Shown: piece by piece, positions 32,563 to 41,611 of the stretch
How positions within the stretch are numbered: the stretch's first letter is position 1
How the letters are laid out: each line of letters opens with the position of its first letter
Assembly (NCBI RefSeq): GCF_900119155.1
Contig: NZ_FPIR01000002.1
Span: forward strand, 186,001 to 250,000
Direction: 5' to 3'
Length of the DNA: 64,000 nt
Source of the DNA: Ruminococcus sp. YE71
GTDB taxonomy: Bacteria > Bacillota > Clostridia > Oscillospirales > Ruminococcaceae
The notes under the pieces: model-generated
The model's database searches: none
What the model saw: only the letters and a program-made list of their open reading frames with translations
Told to the model about the DNA's origin: nothing
Made by a program: the position numbers and the translations under genes

Positions 32563-33942
32563 TCAGTCCTTGCGCTTCTTGTTTACCACGATGACGGCCG
32601 CCGCTGCGGATGCGAGCAGGAAAGCCTGTGCTGCGGTGTTTGCAGCGCCTGTCTCGGTGTTGGCAGTCGAATCGGCGGCTGCGGAACTTGTCGAGCCGCC
32701 GCCCGCCGCGGTGCTTGTGGTTGACTTGGCTGTGCTGCTGCCCGAACTGCTCGAAGAAGAGGTGCTGCCCGAACCCGAAGCAGGGTCATATCCGCCGTCC
32801 TTGACTTCGATGTTGTCGAGAGCGAACCACGCGTCAGCCGCCAGGTCGCCGAAGAACTCGACCTCGTAGTCGCCCTCTTCGGTGATGGTGAACTTGTCGG
32901 ACGCGCACTTTTTCCACTTCTCCCAGCCTTCGCCCTTGGGAAAAGCGGTGGTCACAAGACTGCCGACTCTGACCTTAACGCCGGTGTCGAAATTCTCGTT
33001 GGCGTCGAGGCTGTAGGCTATCTTGTAGTCGCCCGGGGTGAAGTGAACGGTCTGCTTGAGGGAGAAGGGAACAGCCTTCTCAGCCCATACGTTCAGGTAG
33101 TTGTTCGCGAGGTCGGCTCTGCCCTTTTTCTGCTCGTCGGTCGCGTACCAGCACTTGAGCTCGTCCTTCCAGTCAACGGTCCAGCCCACGAGGTCGGTCT
33201 CGCTGACCTTCTCGAAGTTGCCGTTGTAGATGGTGTTGTTCTGAGTGGTGTTAGTTGGCTTGGAAGAAGTCGTGTCGGAAGAAGAGTCGGGCACGCTCGA
33301 AGAATTGTCTTCGTACTCCGATTCGCTGTCATCGGGGACAGACGAGCTTGACGTATCGCCCGAGCTGTTTGAAGACGAGTCGGAATAAAGGCTGATGACA
33401 TCAACGGTCACGCCGTCGAGGTATATCCAGCCGCCGGGCTTGCAGTCTGCGATTATCCTTATCTCCACATCGCCTGCGCTCAGGCAGCTGAATTCGGTGG
33501 AAGCCTCATTCCAGACGTTCCAGCCGTTCATGCCAACGTTGCCGCTCTCGCAGTCGCCCATCGAAACTCTGAGGTCGCAGTTCTCGCCCATGCCCTGTGC
33601 TTTGATGGCATACTCGCCTGCGGGCACGGAAACGGTCTGGGTCAGTACAGCCTCGCCGCCGTCACAGTCGGAGGGGAACCACACGTTCACGCCGTTTGCG
33701 GAACCCGTCGAGGGAGCGTCCGCGCCCTTGTCGGCATAGCTTATGTAGGAAACGGTAGCGCCCGTGTCCCAATCGACAGAGACAGCCCATGCGCCGCCGT
33801 CGCCCCAGATGTCGGTCTCAAATAATGCGTTCTTGACTTCAACGCCGTCAGCCACCGCGAATATCGAACCCGAGACCGCAGCGGTAACAGCAAGAGCCGC
33901 AGCCGCAAATCCTGCCGCAGTTCTTTTTATAATGCTTTTCAT
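32563..33942 (-). CDS. Exported surface protein with two carbohydrate-binding-like modules
   Basis: A 459-residue protein with a signal peptide (about residues 1-32) and two beta-sandwich modules of about 145 residues. The first is at about 35-185. The second (about 235-385) follows the NGNFE ... WTVDW ... WFALDNIEV pattern of CBM61/CBM4-like modules. Ser/Thr/Asp-rich linkers separate them. The C-terminus has ANTETGAANT, a hydrophobic helix and NKKRKD, like a non-canonical sortase signal, so wall attachment is possible. It has its own promoter with a LacI-type operator also found before the exported GH53 gene, so a galactan-binding role in that regulon is likely. The start at 33942 has GGAGG 11 nt upstream. 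Confidence 0.75.
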   Translation of the reverse strand: MKSIIKRTAAGFAAAALAVTAAVSGSIFAVADGVEVKNALFETDIWGDGGAWAVSVDWDTGATVSYISYADKGADAPSTGSANGVNVWFPSDCDGGEAVLTQTVSVPAGEYAIKAQGMGENCDLRVSMGDCESGNVGMNGWNVWNEASTEFSCLSAGDVEIRIIADCKPGGWIYLDGVTVDVISLYSDSSSNSSGDTSSSSVPDDSESEYEDNSSSVPDSSSDTTSSKPTNTTQNNTIYNGNFEKVSETDLVGWTVDWKDELKCWYATDEQKKGRADLANNYLNVWAEKAVPFSLKQTVHFTPGDYKIAYSLDANENFDTGVKVRVGSLVTTAFPKGEGWEKWKKCASDKFTITEEGDYEVEFFGDLAADAWFALDNIEVKDGGYDPASGSGSTSSSSSSGSSTAKSTTSTAAGGGSTSSAAADSTANTETGAANTAAQAFLLASAAAAVIVVNKKRKD

Positions 33943-33971
33943 TTCTTTCTTGTCCTCCAAAATCAAGTCAG

Positions 33972-33987
33972 GCGCAATCGCTTGCGC
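33972..33987 (-). promoter_or_regulatory. LacI-type operator before the surface-protein gene
   Basis: GCGCAATCGCTTGCGC is a near-perfect palindrome lying just after the expected transcription start. Its core GCAATCGCTTGC differs by one base from the core at 46176-46187. Confidence 0.75.
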
Positions 33988-34001
33988 ATATACATATTAA
34001 T

Positions 34002-34030
34002 ATTATAGCATATTTTATGAAAATTTACAA
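34002..34030 (-). promoter_or_regulatory. Sigma-A promoter for the surface-protein gene
   Basis: On the minus strand TTGTAA (34025-34030), 17 nt, TATAAT (34002-34007). Confidence 0.78.
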
Positions 34031-34085
34031 GGTGCTTTTCAGACAATTCTGCCATTTGATTATGTACATTTCTGACAAAAAGCAC

Positions 34086-34119
34086 AAAAACAGCACCGCA
34101 AAGCAGTCTGCGGTGCTGT
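34086..34119 (-). terminator. Terminator at the end of the galactan operon
   Basis: On the minus strand ACAGCACCGCA, 8-nt loop, TGCGGTGCTGT, then TTTTTG. It lies 5 nt after the LacI-family gene. Confidence 0.92.
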
Positions 34120-34123
34120 CGGT

Positions 34124-35143
34124 TCAGACCTGTTGTGTAGACCTGCGCACGAGCATCTCGTAGCTGAGCAGCGCGGATTCGTTCGAGCTGCTGCTGCCGA
34201 GCATCTCGATTATCTTTGCCGCGGCCACAGACCCCAGCTCTTCCGAGTCGTAGATGAGCGAGGTTATCGGCGGCTGATACACGTCCAGCAGGGAGCTGTT
34301 GTAGAAGGACGCGACCCTTATGTCATCGGGGATGCGCCTGCCCATCTCGTTGAGGATGTTGAGCAGCTTGATGCAGAGCACGTCGTCGCCGCAGATTATG
34401 CAGTCGGGCTCGTTTTTGAGCAGCGCCGCCGCCGCCTTCGAGAATTGCAGGTCGCTGTCGATGCCTGTGAATATCATCTGCTGGGAGGGTGCCCGATGCA
34501 CCGCCTCGAACGCCTTCATGAAGCCTGCAAAGCGGCTCTTGTTGACCGTGTGCTCCATGCTTCCGATGATGAGCCCTATCTTGTCGGCGGGGCTCGACAT
34601 CAGCAGGTAGGATGTCAGTTCGCGGCAGCCGTCCTTGTGGTTGCTGTCCACCGTCACCGCCGAGCTGTCAACGCTCTGACCCACAGTGACGAAGGGCAGT
34701 CCGCTCTCTCTCAGCAGCTTTTCCATCTCGCCGTTCGCAACGGGGCGCATGATGATAAATCCGTCCGCCTTGCGGTTGCCGACCACGCGTTTCAGCTGTG
34801 AGAGGTCGTTCTTGTCGGTGCCGACGATTATGGCGTCGTAGTCCCTGATAGCGCACTCCTTCGAGATGCCCATGAGACAGGTCTGGAAGAAGGGCGCTTC
34901 GGTCTCGCTGCTGTCCATCGGGATCACCACGCCGATGTTGTAAGTCTTGCTTTCCGAGAGGCTTTTTGCGATCATATTCGGGGTATAGTGCATTTCCTCG
35001 ATGCAGCGCATGACCCTCTCGCGGGTCTCTGCGCTGACCCTGCCCTTGCCCGAGATAGCCCTTGAAACGGTAGATTTTGAAAGACCGAGTGCTTCCGCGA
35101 TATCTTCGAGCTGGGTCTTTTTATTCTTCATTTCGGTATCCAT
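34124..35143 (-). CDS. LacI-family transcriptional regulator of the galactan locus
   Basis: A 339-residue repressor with an N-terminal helix-turn-helix (LEDIAEALGLSKSTVSRAISG), hinge helix (NMIAKSLSESKT) and a periplasmic-binding-protein-like effector domain. It is the last gene of the ABC-transporter operon, 33 nt after the ATPase gene. I chose ATG 35143, which has AGGTG 9 nt upstream and places the HTH at the usual distance; ATG 35170 lacks a ribosome-binding site. It probably binds the two GCGCAATCG-type palindromes at 33972 and 46174. The inducer is likely a galacto-oligosaccharide, by context. Confidence 0.88.
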   Translation of the reverse strand: MDTEMKNKKTQLEDIAEALGLSKSTVSRAISGKGRVSAETRERVMRCIEEMHYTPNMIAKSLSESKTYNIGVVIPMDSSETEAPFFQTCLMGISKECAIRDYDAIIVGTDKNDLSQLKRVVGNRKADGFIIMRPVANGEMEKLLRESGLPFVTVGQSVDSSAVTVDSNHKDGCRELTSYLLMSSPADKIGLIIGSMEHTVNKSRFAGFMKAFEAVHRAPSQQMIFTGIDSDLQFSKAAAALLKNEPDCIICGDDVLCIKLLNILNEMGRRIPDDIRVASFYNSSLLDVYQPPITSLIYDSEELGSVAAAKIIEMLGSSSSNESALLSYEMLVRRSTQQV

Positions 35144-35176
35144 GCTTTGCAACACCTGATCCTTTGTCATTTGTCA

Positions 35177-36325
35177 TTATTCGTTCGTCGGGACAGCCGC
35201 CGCGTCGCTCACGGCGAGATTTCTGCCGTCCTCGGGGTCGAAGAGGTTGATAGTGCGTTCGCGGATCCTGAAGGCGATGCCGTGTCTTGTGAGCATCTCA
35301 TTCTGCTGGTCGTCGTCAAGGTCGGCTATCTGCACCTTGATGATGACGTTCTTTCCGTCGGGAAGTTCAGCGTGGATGTGTATCTCGCTGCCCATCATTT
35401 CGGTGACCTTAATGCTTGCGCCGATGCTTTCGCCGCTGTCGGTGAGGATAAGGTTCTCGGGTCGCACGCCGAGGAGCACCTTTTCGGGAACGCTCTCGCG
35501 CTTGTCAAGCGCATCCGCGATATGTTTCGGGACTTTCACGTTCAGACCCTCGACCTTGGCGGTGTAGCCGTTTCTGTCCTTTTTCAGTTCCGCGTCGAAG
35601 AAGTTCATCTGGGGCGTGCCGATGAAGCCTGCCACGAACAGGTTCGCGGGGTGGTTGAAGAGTTCCTGCGGCGTACCTACCTGCATCACGTAGCCGTCCT
35701 TCATGATAACGATGCGGTCGCCGAGGGTCATAGCCTCGGTCTGGTCGTGAGTTACGTACACGAAGGTGGTGCGGATCTTTTCGCGGAGCAGGATTATCTC
35801 GGCGCGCATCTGGTTCCTGAGTTTCGCGTCGAGGTTCGAGAGCGGCTCGTCCATGAGGAACACCTTGGGGACTCTGACGATAGCGCGGCCGATAGCAACA
35901 CGCTGTCTCTGACCGCCCGAGAGCTGTTTCGGCTTCCGTCCGAGGAGTTCGGTGATGCCGAGTATCTCCGCCGCCTCGGTGACCTTCTTGTGTATCTCCT
36001 TGTTCGGGACTTTTCTGAGCCTGAGGCCGAAAGCGATATTCTCGTAAACGCTCATATGCGGATACAGCGCGTAGTTCTGGAAAACCATCGCGATGTCGCG
36101 GTCCTTCGGCTCCATATCGTTCACGACGGTGCCGTCTATCTCGATCGTTCCGTCGGTGATGTCCTCAAGTCCTGCTATCATACGAAGGGTCGTGGACTTG
36201 CCGCATCCCGACGGTCCTACCAGCACGATGAACTCCTCGTGCTTTATCTCCAGGTTAAAATCATGCACCGCGACAAAACCGTTGTCGTACTGCTTTTTGA
36301 CATTTGTCAGTTTTACGTCAGCCAT
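35177..36325 (-). CDS. Sugar ABC transporter ATP-binding protein (MsmX/UgpC type)
   Basis: A 382-residue ATPase of the carbohydrate-uptake-1 family. It has Walker A GPSGCGKST, Q-loop, signature LSGGQRQRVAIGRA, Walker B VFLMDEPLSNLD, and the C-terminal regulatory OB domains. It energises import through the two permeases encoded upstream. Many Firmicutes use one shared ATPase for several importers; here it is encoded with its permeases. An 85-nt gap separates it from the permease gene. Confidence 0.92.
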   Translation of the reverse strand: MADVKLTNVKKQYDNGFVAVHDFNLEIKHEEFIVLVGPSGCGKSTTLRMIAGLEDITDGTIEIDGTVVNDMEPKDRDIAMVFQNYALYPHMSVYENIAFGLRLRKVPNKEIHKKVTEAAEILGITELLGRKPKQLSGGQRQRVAIGRAIVRVPKVFLMDEPLSNLDAKLRNQMRAEIILLREKIRTTFVYVTHDQTEAMTLGDRIVIMKDGYVMQVGTPQELFNHPANLFVAGFIGTPQMNFFDAELKKDRNGYTAKVEGLNVKVPKHIADALDKRESVPEKVLLGVRPENLILTDSGESIGASIKVTEMMGSEIHIHAELPDGKNVIIKVQIADLDDDQQNEMLTRHGIAFRIRERTINLFDPEDGRNLAVSDAAAVPTNE

Positions 36326-36410
36326 ATATATTCCTCCGAATGTTTCTTCGCTGTTGGTTTGTGTGTTTTGGGTTTTTTGAGGGGTTGCCGCTCTGCGAGC
36401 GGCCTGGGGG

Positions 36411-37280
36411 TCAGCCCTTTACTGCTCCGCCTGTTACGCCTTCTACATAGTACTTCTGGAGTCCTAAAAACAGCGCGGTCACGGGGACTGATACGAACAG
36501 TCCGCCTGCACAGAATACCGTGAAATAATTGCTCAGATGCTCCTTGTCCAGCCACTTGTATAATCCTACCGCAACATTGTAGGCTTTCTCATGACCGAAG
36601 GTTATCAGCGACGCATACATGAAATCGCCCCACGGCGCGATGAACGCCATCATTATCGTGTAGATGATTATCGGCTTCGCCATCGGCATGATGATGCGGA
36701 AGAATACTCTGCTCCTCGATGCGCCGTCGATACGCGCCGCTTCGTCCAGCGACTTCGGTATCGTGTCGAAAAAGCCCTTCGCGATGTAGTATCCCATGCC
36801 CGAGCTTGCCGCGTACACAAGGATAAGTCCCGGCACACTGTTCTCGCTCGTCAGACCGATGAGCTTTAAGATGAAATAGGTCGCTATCATCGAGAGAAAC
36901 CCCGGGAACATCCCCAGTATCAGCATAAGGTTCATCAGCAGTTTTCTGCCCTTGAATCTCATTCTCGAAAGCGCGTATGCCACACAAAGCACGATGACCG
37001 TCTGCAATACCGCGTTGAAAAGCGCGATGATGAGCGTGTTCAGATACCAGTGACCGAACTCCGTTTCCCTGAACAGGATGCGGAAATTCTCCAGCGACCA
37101 CTGCTTCGGGAAGAAGTAGGTCACCATCGACCGCGATTCGCCGCGGAACGCCTGACATATCAGGTAGAAAAAGGGTATCATCCAAATGATGCTGAGCGCC
37201 GTCAGAAAGACGTAGATGAGTATGCGTGAGGTGCGCTCTCTGCCCGATTTGCTCGCATACTTTTTCGTTGTGTCTGCCAT
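36411..37280 (-). CDS. Sugar ABC transporter permease (MalG/GanQ type)
   Basis: A 289-residue inner-membrane permease with six hydrophobic segments and the EAA loop EAARIDGASRSRVFFRIIMPM that contacts the ATPase. It pairs with the MalF-type permease, whose stop shares one base with this ATG. By context it imports galacto-oligosaccharides, so it corresponds to GanQ of bacilli. Confidence 0.9.
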   Translation of the reverse strand: MADTTKKYASKSGRERTSRILIYVFLTALSIIWMIPFFYLICQAFRGESRSMVTYFFPKQWSLENFRILFRETEFGHWYLNTLIIALFNAVLQTVIVLCVAYALSRMRFKGRKLLMNLMLILGMFPGFLSMIATYFILKLIGLTSENSVPGLILVYAASSGMGYYIAKGFFDTIPKSLDEAARIDGASRSRVFFRIIMPMAKPIIIYTIMMAFIAPWGDFMYASLITFGHEKAYNVAVGLYKWLDKEHLSNYFTVFCAGGLFVSVPVTALFLGLQKYYVEGVTGGAVKG

Positions 37281-38794
37281 TACTGGAAATCCTCCTCATT
37301 CTTCATCGCAGGGGACAGGTTGTAGACGATGAGCGATATCACCGCTACCACCACGAACACAAGGATACCGATGACCGCCGCCATTTTGTAGTCGTTGTTG
37401 GTCATGGTCAGGGTGTAGAGCCATGTTATCAGCAGGTCGGTCTGACCTGCGCCGCCCTCGTAGGACATGGTCTTGGGGGCGCCTGCGGTCAGCAGGTAGA
37501 TGACGTTGAAGTTGTTGATGTTCGCCGTGAAGCTTGTGAGCAGGTAGGGACCCGTCACGAACAGCATATACGGCAGGGTTATCTTCGTGAACTGCTTCAT
37601 GCCCGAAGCGCCGTCGATGCGTGCGCTCTCGTAGAGGTCGGAAGGTATATTCATCAGCACGCCCGTGGTTATGAGCATCAGGTAGGGTATGCCTATCCAG
37701 AGGTTGATGATGAGCACCATTATCTTTGCGAGGGTGGGGGTGGTCATGAAGCCGATCTTCGAGCTTATCCAGCCGAGATCCATCAGCATACTGTTGACGA
37801 TGCCCTCATCCGCAAACATCTTCGACACGAGCAGCAGCGAAACGAACTGCGGCACAGCGATGGTCATAACGAGTATAGTTCTGAAGCCCTTCTTGAAGCG
37901 GATGCCCTTCTTGTTGATGCAGATAGCCACGAACATTCCGAGGAAGTAGTTGGAGAAGGTCGCGACCAGCGCCCATATCATCGTCCATATCAGTATCTCC
38001 CTGAAGGTGAAGGCGAATTTTGAGCCGCCCGAAACGTCGGTGGAGAGTATGGTGCGGAAGTTCTCGAAGCCCACCCAAGAGAACAGCTTTTCGGGGGGCA
38101 GGTGGGAGTAGTCGTAGTTGGTGAAGGCTATGAGTATCATGAAGAATATCGGGATTACGGTGAACACCGTGATGCCGAGAAGCGGGACAGCCAGCAGGGT
38201 CTTGTAATACTGCTCGTCCGCGATGCTTTTCAGGTCGTCCTTGAAGGACTTGGGGCGTATGCCCTCGGCGATTAGCTCCTGTGCGGTGTAGTTCTGTTTC
38301 ACGTTCGTGTACCAGGTCCACAGGAAACCGAGGATGATGAAGATGGTGAGCACGCCGTACAGCAGTATTTTCAGGCTGTTGTCCTTGTAGACGGTTATCT
38401 CAAGGCCGTAGTCGTTAAGCGTCTTTTCGACGGCGACAGTTCCGAGTGTGCTCATGTCCGAGAGGTATCCGAGGCCGAACCCTGCCATGAACCAGACAAA
38501 CAGCGCCTCCATGATGAGGAAGATGATGCCGCGCCCTGTCTGTCTGCGGAAAAACTGTCCGAAGCCCATGATGAAAAACGAGAGCTTCGTCTTAACGTCG
38601 CCGTTTACGAACATCGAGCCGAGGTCAGAGAAGAATCTTCCGACCGCCGCGAAGAAGCGTCCGATGCCGCTCGGTATTTTTTTCAGTCCGCAGAGCAGTT
38701 TCTTCGGAAGCTCCGCGAAGAAAAGCCTGACATCATACAGCTTTTGCTGCGCAGGCGGAAGCCCTAAGTATTCGAGCTCGGGTAGTCTTTTCAT
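37280..38794 (-). CDS. Sugar ABC transporter permease (MalF/GanP type)
   Basis: A 504-residue permease. A long N-terminal part (about residues 1-220) with three to four membrane helices and a cytoplasmic stretch precedes the conserved C-terminal six-helix domain, as in MalF/GanP. The EAA loop is ESARIDGASGMKQFTKITLPY. The reading frame is open further upstream into a strong hairpin, but ATG 38794 with AAAGGATAG upstream is the natural start. It begins 170 nt after the binding-protein gene. Confidence 0.9.
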   Translation of the reverse strand: MKRLPELEYLGLPPAQQKLYDVRLFFAELPKKLLCGLKKIPSGIGRFFAAVGRFFSDLGSMFVNGDVKTKLSFFIMGFGQFFRRQTGRGIIFLIMEALFVWFMAGFGLGYLSDMSTLGTVAVEKTLNDYGLEITVYKDNSLKILLYGVLTIFIILGFLWTWYTNVKQNYTAQELIAEGIRPKSFKDDLKSIADEQYYKTLLAVPLLGITVFTVIPIFFMILIAFTNYDYSHLPPEKLFSWVGFENFRTILSTDVSGGSKFAFTFREILIWTMIWALVATFSNYFLGMFVAICINKKGIRFKKGFRTILVMTIAVPQFVSLLLVSKMFADEGIVNSMLMDLGWISSKIGFMTTPTLAKIMVLIINLWIGIPYLMLITTGVLMNIPSDLYESARIDGASGMKQFTKITLPYMLFVTGPYLLTSFTANINNFNVIYLLTAGAPKTMSYEGGAGQTDLLITWLYTLTMTNNDYKMAAVIGILVFVVVAVISLIVYNLSPAMKNEEDFQ

Positions 38795-38834
38795 TGAACA
38801 TCTATCCTTTCGTGGTAGTGGTTTGTCTGATGTA

Positions 38835-38884
38835 TCTGCCGTTTCCGAAGCGTATGAAGTTCCATGCACTTCGGAAGCGGCAGA
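38835..38884 (-). promoter_or_regulatory. Intercistronic hairpin between binding protein and permease genes
   Basis: CTGCCGTTTCCGAAG (38836-38850) and CTTCGGAAGCGGCAG (38869-38883) form a 15-bp stem with one wobble and an 18-nt loop. It has no T run after it on the minus strand. In sugar ABC operons such hairpins stabilise the upstream binding-protein mRNA and lower permease expression. Confidence 0.7.
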
Positions 38885-38963
38885 CACCGCCGTTTCAGCA
38901 CGGCGCTGCCGCTCCTCTTTTTATAGTGGAGAAATAATTATGGGTAGTGTTATCGTGAGAGCA

Positions 38964-40253
38964 TCACTTTGCGTCCTTGATAGCCGCTTCGAGCTCGGTG
39001 AGAGCTGCGGTCAGGTCTGCGTCGGATGCGTCCTTGTACTTGCCGCTGTTGATGTCGGTGCCGAAAGCCTCGGTCAGCGTCCAGTAAGCGTTCGGGTACT
39101 GACCCTGAGCAGGGCAGAACTGGAGCTGTTCCGCGAGTGCCGACAGCGCTTCGTTGGACTTGACGGAATCCGACTGCTGAGCGTTCTTGTTGGAAGGACC
39201 CCAGCCGTTTGCCTCGAAACGTGCCAGCTGCATATCCTCGCTCGTGAGGTAGTCCGCGACAGCGTGGCAGAAGGTCAGCTTGTCCGAATCGGTCTGGGGC
39301 TTGACGCCCACCAGCTTGAAGCCGCCGAAGCCGCTCATCTGATAGGTGTGGCCGTCAACGGTGAAGGTCGGCATCTTGGCGGCGCCGAAGTTGTCGCCGA
39401 GAAGTTCCTTGACAGTGGCGGAATCCCATGTGCCCGAAACGATGGCGCCTGCCGTGCCGCCGTTGGGGTCGAACAGAGAAGCCGCGCCGTCGGGAGACTG
39501 TCCGAACCCGGGGTTCTGAGCCATGTCGTTCATCGCCTTGAACGCGGTGAGACCGTTGACGCCGCTGTAGTCGCAGACTGCGTCGGTAACGTTGCCCTCA
39601 GTGTCGTAGTTGTAGTAGCACTGAGCGCCTGTCGCGAAGAAGAACGCCACGTTGTACCAGCCCGACTGGATGTCCATGTAGAACTTCTTGCCTGCCGCGC
39701 TGCAATCGCTGAGTATGCCTTCCAGTGTGGACGGGTCGGAGACTACCGACTTGTCATAGTACAGGAAGAAGCCGTTATCGGAAGTCTCGGGGTAAGCGTA
39801 GACCTTTCCGTCAAGGGTAGCCGCGCCGATGGAGCCCGAGTCGTTATTGTTGTTGACATTGTCGAGGAACACGCCGCCCGGAGCGGAAAGCGCACCTGCC
39901 GCAACGAGTCGTGCCAGCTGATCCTGTGCGAAGCCGTAAACATCCGCGCCTGCCTCAACGTCGGTAAGCATCTGAGTTGCAGCGTCGCCCTCGCCCATGG
40001 CAGAAACGGTGATGGTGTACTGACCTGCCCAGTCGGACGAATCCACCCACGCCGAGAGCTTCTGCTGGGTCAGCTCGCTGATCTCCTCGGGAGCCCATAC
40101 GGTTATCTCCTGAGCCGCGCCGCCCGACTTCTTGCCCGAGCCGCCGCCTGTGCCGCCCGAACCGCTGTCGGAATCCGAACCGCCGCAGCCCGAAAGACCT
40201 GCCGCGATCATCGTGAGTGCCATTGCTGCCGAAAGGAATCTTTTGATTTTCAT
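38964..40253 (-). CDS. Sugar-binding lipoprotein of the ABC transporter (GanS type)
   Basis: A 429-residue solute-binding protein with a signal peptide and lipobox (LSGC; Cys about residue 23), a Gly/Ser linker, then a type 1 extracellular solute-binding domain (ITVWAPEEISELTQQ ... ASLFDPNGGTAGAIVSGTWD). It delivers oligosaccharide to the GanPQ-like permeases. It lies 31 nt after the cytoplasmic GH53 gene, and AGGTAAC precedes the start. Specificity for beta-1,4-galacto-oligosaccharides is inferred from the neighbours. Confidence 0.9.
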   Translation of the reverse strand: MKIKRFLSAAMALTMIAAGLSGCGGSDSDSGSGGTGGGSGKKSGGAAQEITVWAPEEISELTQQKLSAWVDSSDWAGQYTITVSAMGEGDAATQMLTDVEAGADVYGFAQDQLARLVAAGALSAPGGVFLDNVNNNNDSGSIGAATLDGKVYAYPETSDNGFFLYYDKSVVSDPSTLEGILSDCSAAGKKFYMDIQSGWYNVAFFFATGAQCYYNYDTEGNVTDAVCDYSGVNGLTAFKAMNDMAQNPGFGQSPDGAASLFDPNGGTAGAIVSGTWDSATVKELLGDNFGAAKMPTFTVDGHTYQMSGFGGFKLVGVKPQTDSDKLTFCHAVADYLTSEDMQLARFEANGWGPSNKNAQQSDSVKSNEALSALAEQLQFCPAQGQYPNAYWTLTEAFGTDINSGKYKDASDADLTAALTELEAAIKDAK

Positions 40254-40284
40254 ATGAGTTACCTCCGTATCTTAGTAAATTGCC

Positions 40285-41400
40285 CTAAATGTCAAGCGCG
40301 GGCAGCGCATTTCCGTCGTAATCGAACAGGCACTGGTTCGCCCATTCGTTGCCTGTATCCTTTTCTTCCTCGCCGATGTCCGCGAGGGCTTCACGGGTCG
40401 CCCAGGTGGAATTCGGGGTCGGTATCCATGCGGGCTCCCACCAGTAGATGCCGAGACATCTTCCGCCGCCGATGGTCTTCGCAGTCCCGACCAGGTCGCG
40501 CAGGTACTGCGCCTGCCCCTCGGGTGTGAAGCTCCAGGCGGGCTTCGAGCCGTCATCGGGGGTGAAGCTGTCGTTTATCATCAGCTGTCGGCTGTTCGGG
40601 TCGAAGTGCCTGTCGGTGAAGGGGTAAGCGGTCTCGACTATCATCACGTCTTTGCCGTAGCGGCTCACCATGTCGTCGAGGTTCGCTTTCATGGTGGCGA
40701 GGCTGCCGTGCCACAGGGGGTAGTAGGACGCCCCGATGATGTCGAAGTCGATGCCGTGCTTTACCGCCTCGTCGAACCACTCGCGCCACATGGCGTTCCT
40801 GCCGCTCTGTTCAAGGTGGAGTATTATCTTCGCGTCCGAGACTCTGCGCACCGCTTCGCAGCCTGATTTCAGCAGCTTTGCGAGCCTTGCAAAGCTCTCC
40901 TCGAACGCTTCGGGTGTGCTCCTGTCGAGCTTTGCGGTGTCCCAGAGCATACCATTTGTGATCTCGTTTCCCACCTGAACGTACTCGGGAGCTGCCCCCG
41001 CGCTCATGAAGGCGCTGACCGTCCTCTCGGTGAACTCGCCGAGGGCGGAGCACATCTCATCGAGGTTCATATCCTGCCACGCTTTCGGGGTGCCCTGTCT
41101 TGCAGGGTCGCACCAGAAATCGGAGTAGTGCAGGTCGAGCATGAAGCTCATGCCCTTGTTTTTGAGCCTGACTGCGGTGCGTATCATCTTTTCGGTGTCG
41201 CAGGTGCCGCCGCCGTAGGGCTTGCCGCTGCGGTCGTAGGGGTCGTTCCAGACCCTGAGCCTGACCGAGCTGTAGCCGTGGCTGATGAGAATATCGTCGC
41301 ACAGCCCCTCTTTGCCGCCGTCGAAGAATCTTCCGCCGTCGGCTTCGACGTCCTCAAGGGTCGAGAGGTCGCAGCCCATTATGAGCCTGTCAGTCGTCAT
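40285..41400 (-). CDS. Cytoplasmic GH53 beta-1,4-galactanase
   Basis: A 371-residue glycoside hydrolase family 53 protein without a signal peptide, expected to cut imported galacto-oligosaccharides. It has the N-terminal MGCDLSTLEDVE, SVRLRVWNDPYDRSGKPYGGG, DLHYSDFWCDPARQ, the acid/base Glu in VQVGNEITNG, and the nucleophile Glu in MIVETAYPF. The YYPLWHG strand is also present. The start overlaps the upstream small gene by 11 nt. Having one exported and one internal GH53 fits stepwise breakdown. Confidence 0.9.
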   Translation of the reverse strand: MTTDRLIMGCDLSTLEDVEADGGRFFDGGKEGLCDDILISHGYSSVRLRVWNDPYDRSGKPYGGGTCDTEKMIRTAVRLKNKGMSFMLDLHYSDFWCDPARQGTPKAWQDMNLDEMCSALGEFTERTVSAFMSAGAAPEYVQVGNEITNGMLWDTAKLDRSTPEAFEESFARLAKLLKSGCEAVRRVSDAKIILHLEQSGRNAMWREWFDEAVKHGIDFDIIGASYYPLWHGSLATMKANLDDMVSRYGKDVMIVETAYPFTDRHFDPNSRQLMINDSFTPDDGSKPAWSFTPEGQAQYLRDLVGTAKTIGGGRCLGIYWWEPAWIPTPNSTWATREALADIGEEEKDTGNEWANQCLFDYDGNALPALDI

Positions 41401-41611
41401 AATCGTCCACCGTGATGCGCTTCATCATGTCGCGGTAGCGGAACCTTGCCATCTCGTTTTTCGCGAGAACGTCCGCCTCGCTTCCGTGATAGCAGCAGCG
41501 GATGCAGTAGTATTCCTTCATGTCCTTGTCGTAGAACATATCGATGTCGATGTCACGCATGAAGCAGGACGGACATCTGAAATTCAGTTTTCCTTTTGCA
41601 GACTGAGCCAT
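41390..41611 (-). CDS. Small zinc-ribbon protein in the galactan operon
   Basis: A 73-residue protein with CPSCFMRD and CIRCCYHG pairs, which can form one zinc ribbon. It overlaps the upstream 613-residue gene by 28 nt and the GH53 gene by 11 nt, so its translation is coupled to both. No function can be assigned. Confidence 0.6.
   Translation of the reverse strand: MAQSAKGKLNFRCPSCFMRDIDIDMFYDKDMKEYYCIRCCYHGSEADVLAKNEMARFRYRDMMKRITVDDYDD

Noticed and set aside
38795-38887. An N-terminal extension of the MalF-type permease
   Set aside because: The open frame reads through a 15-bp intercistronic hairpin and gives an unlikely Ser/Thr-rich sequence; ATG 38794 fits better.
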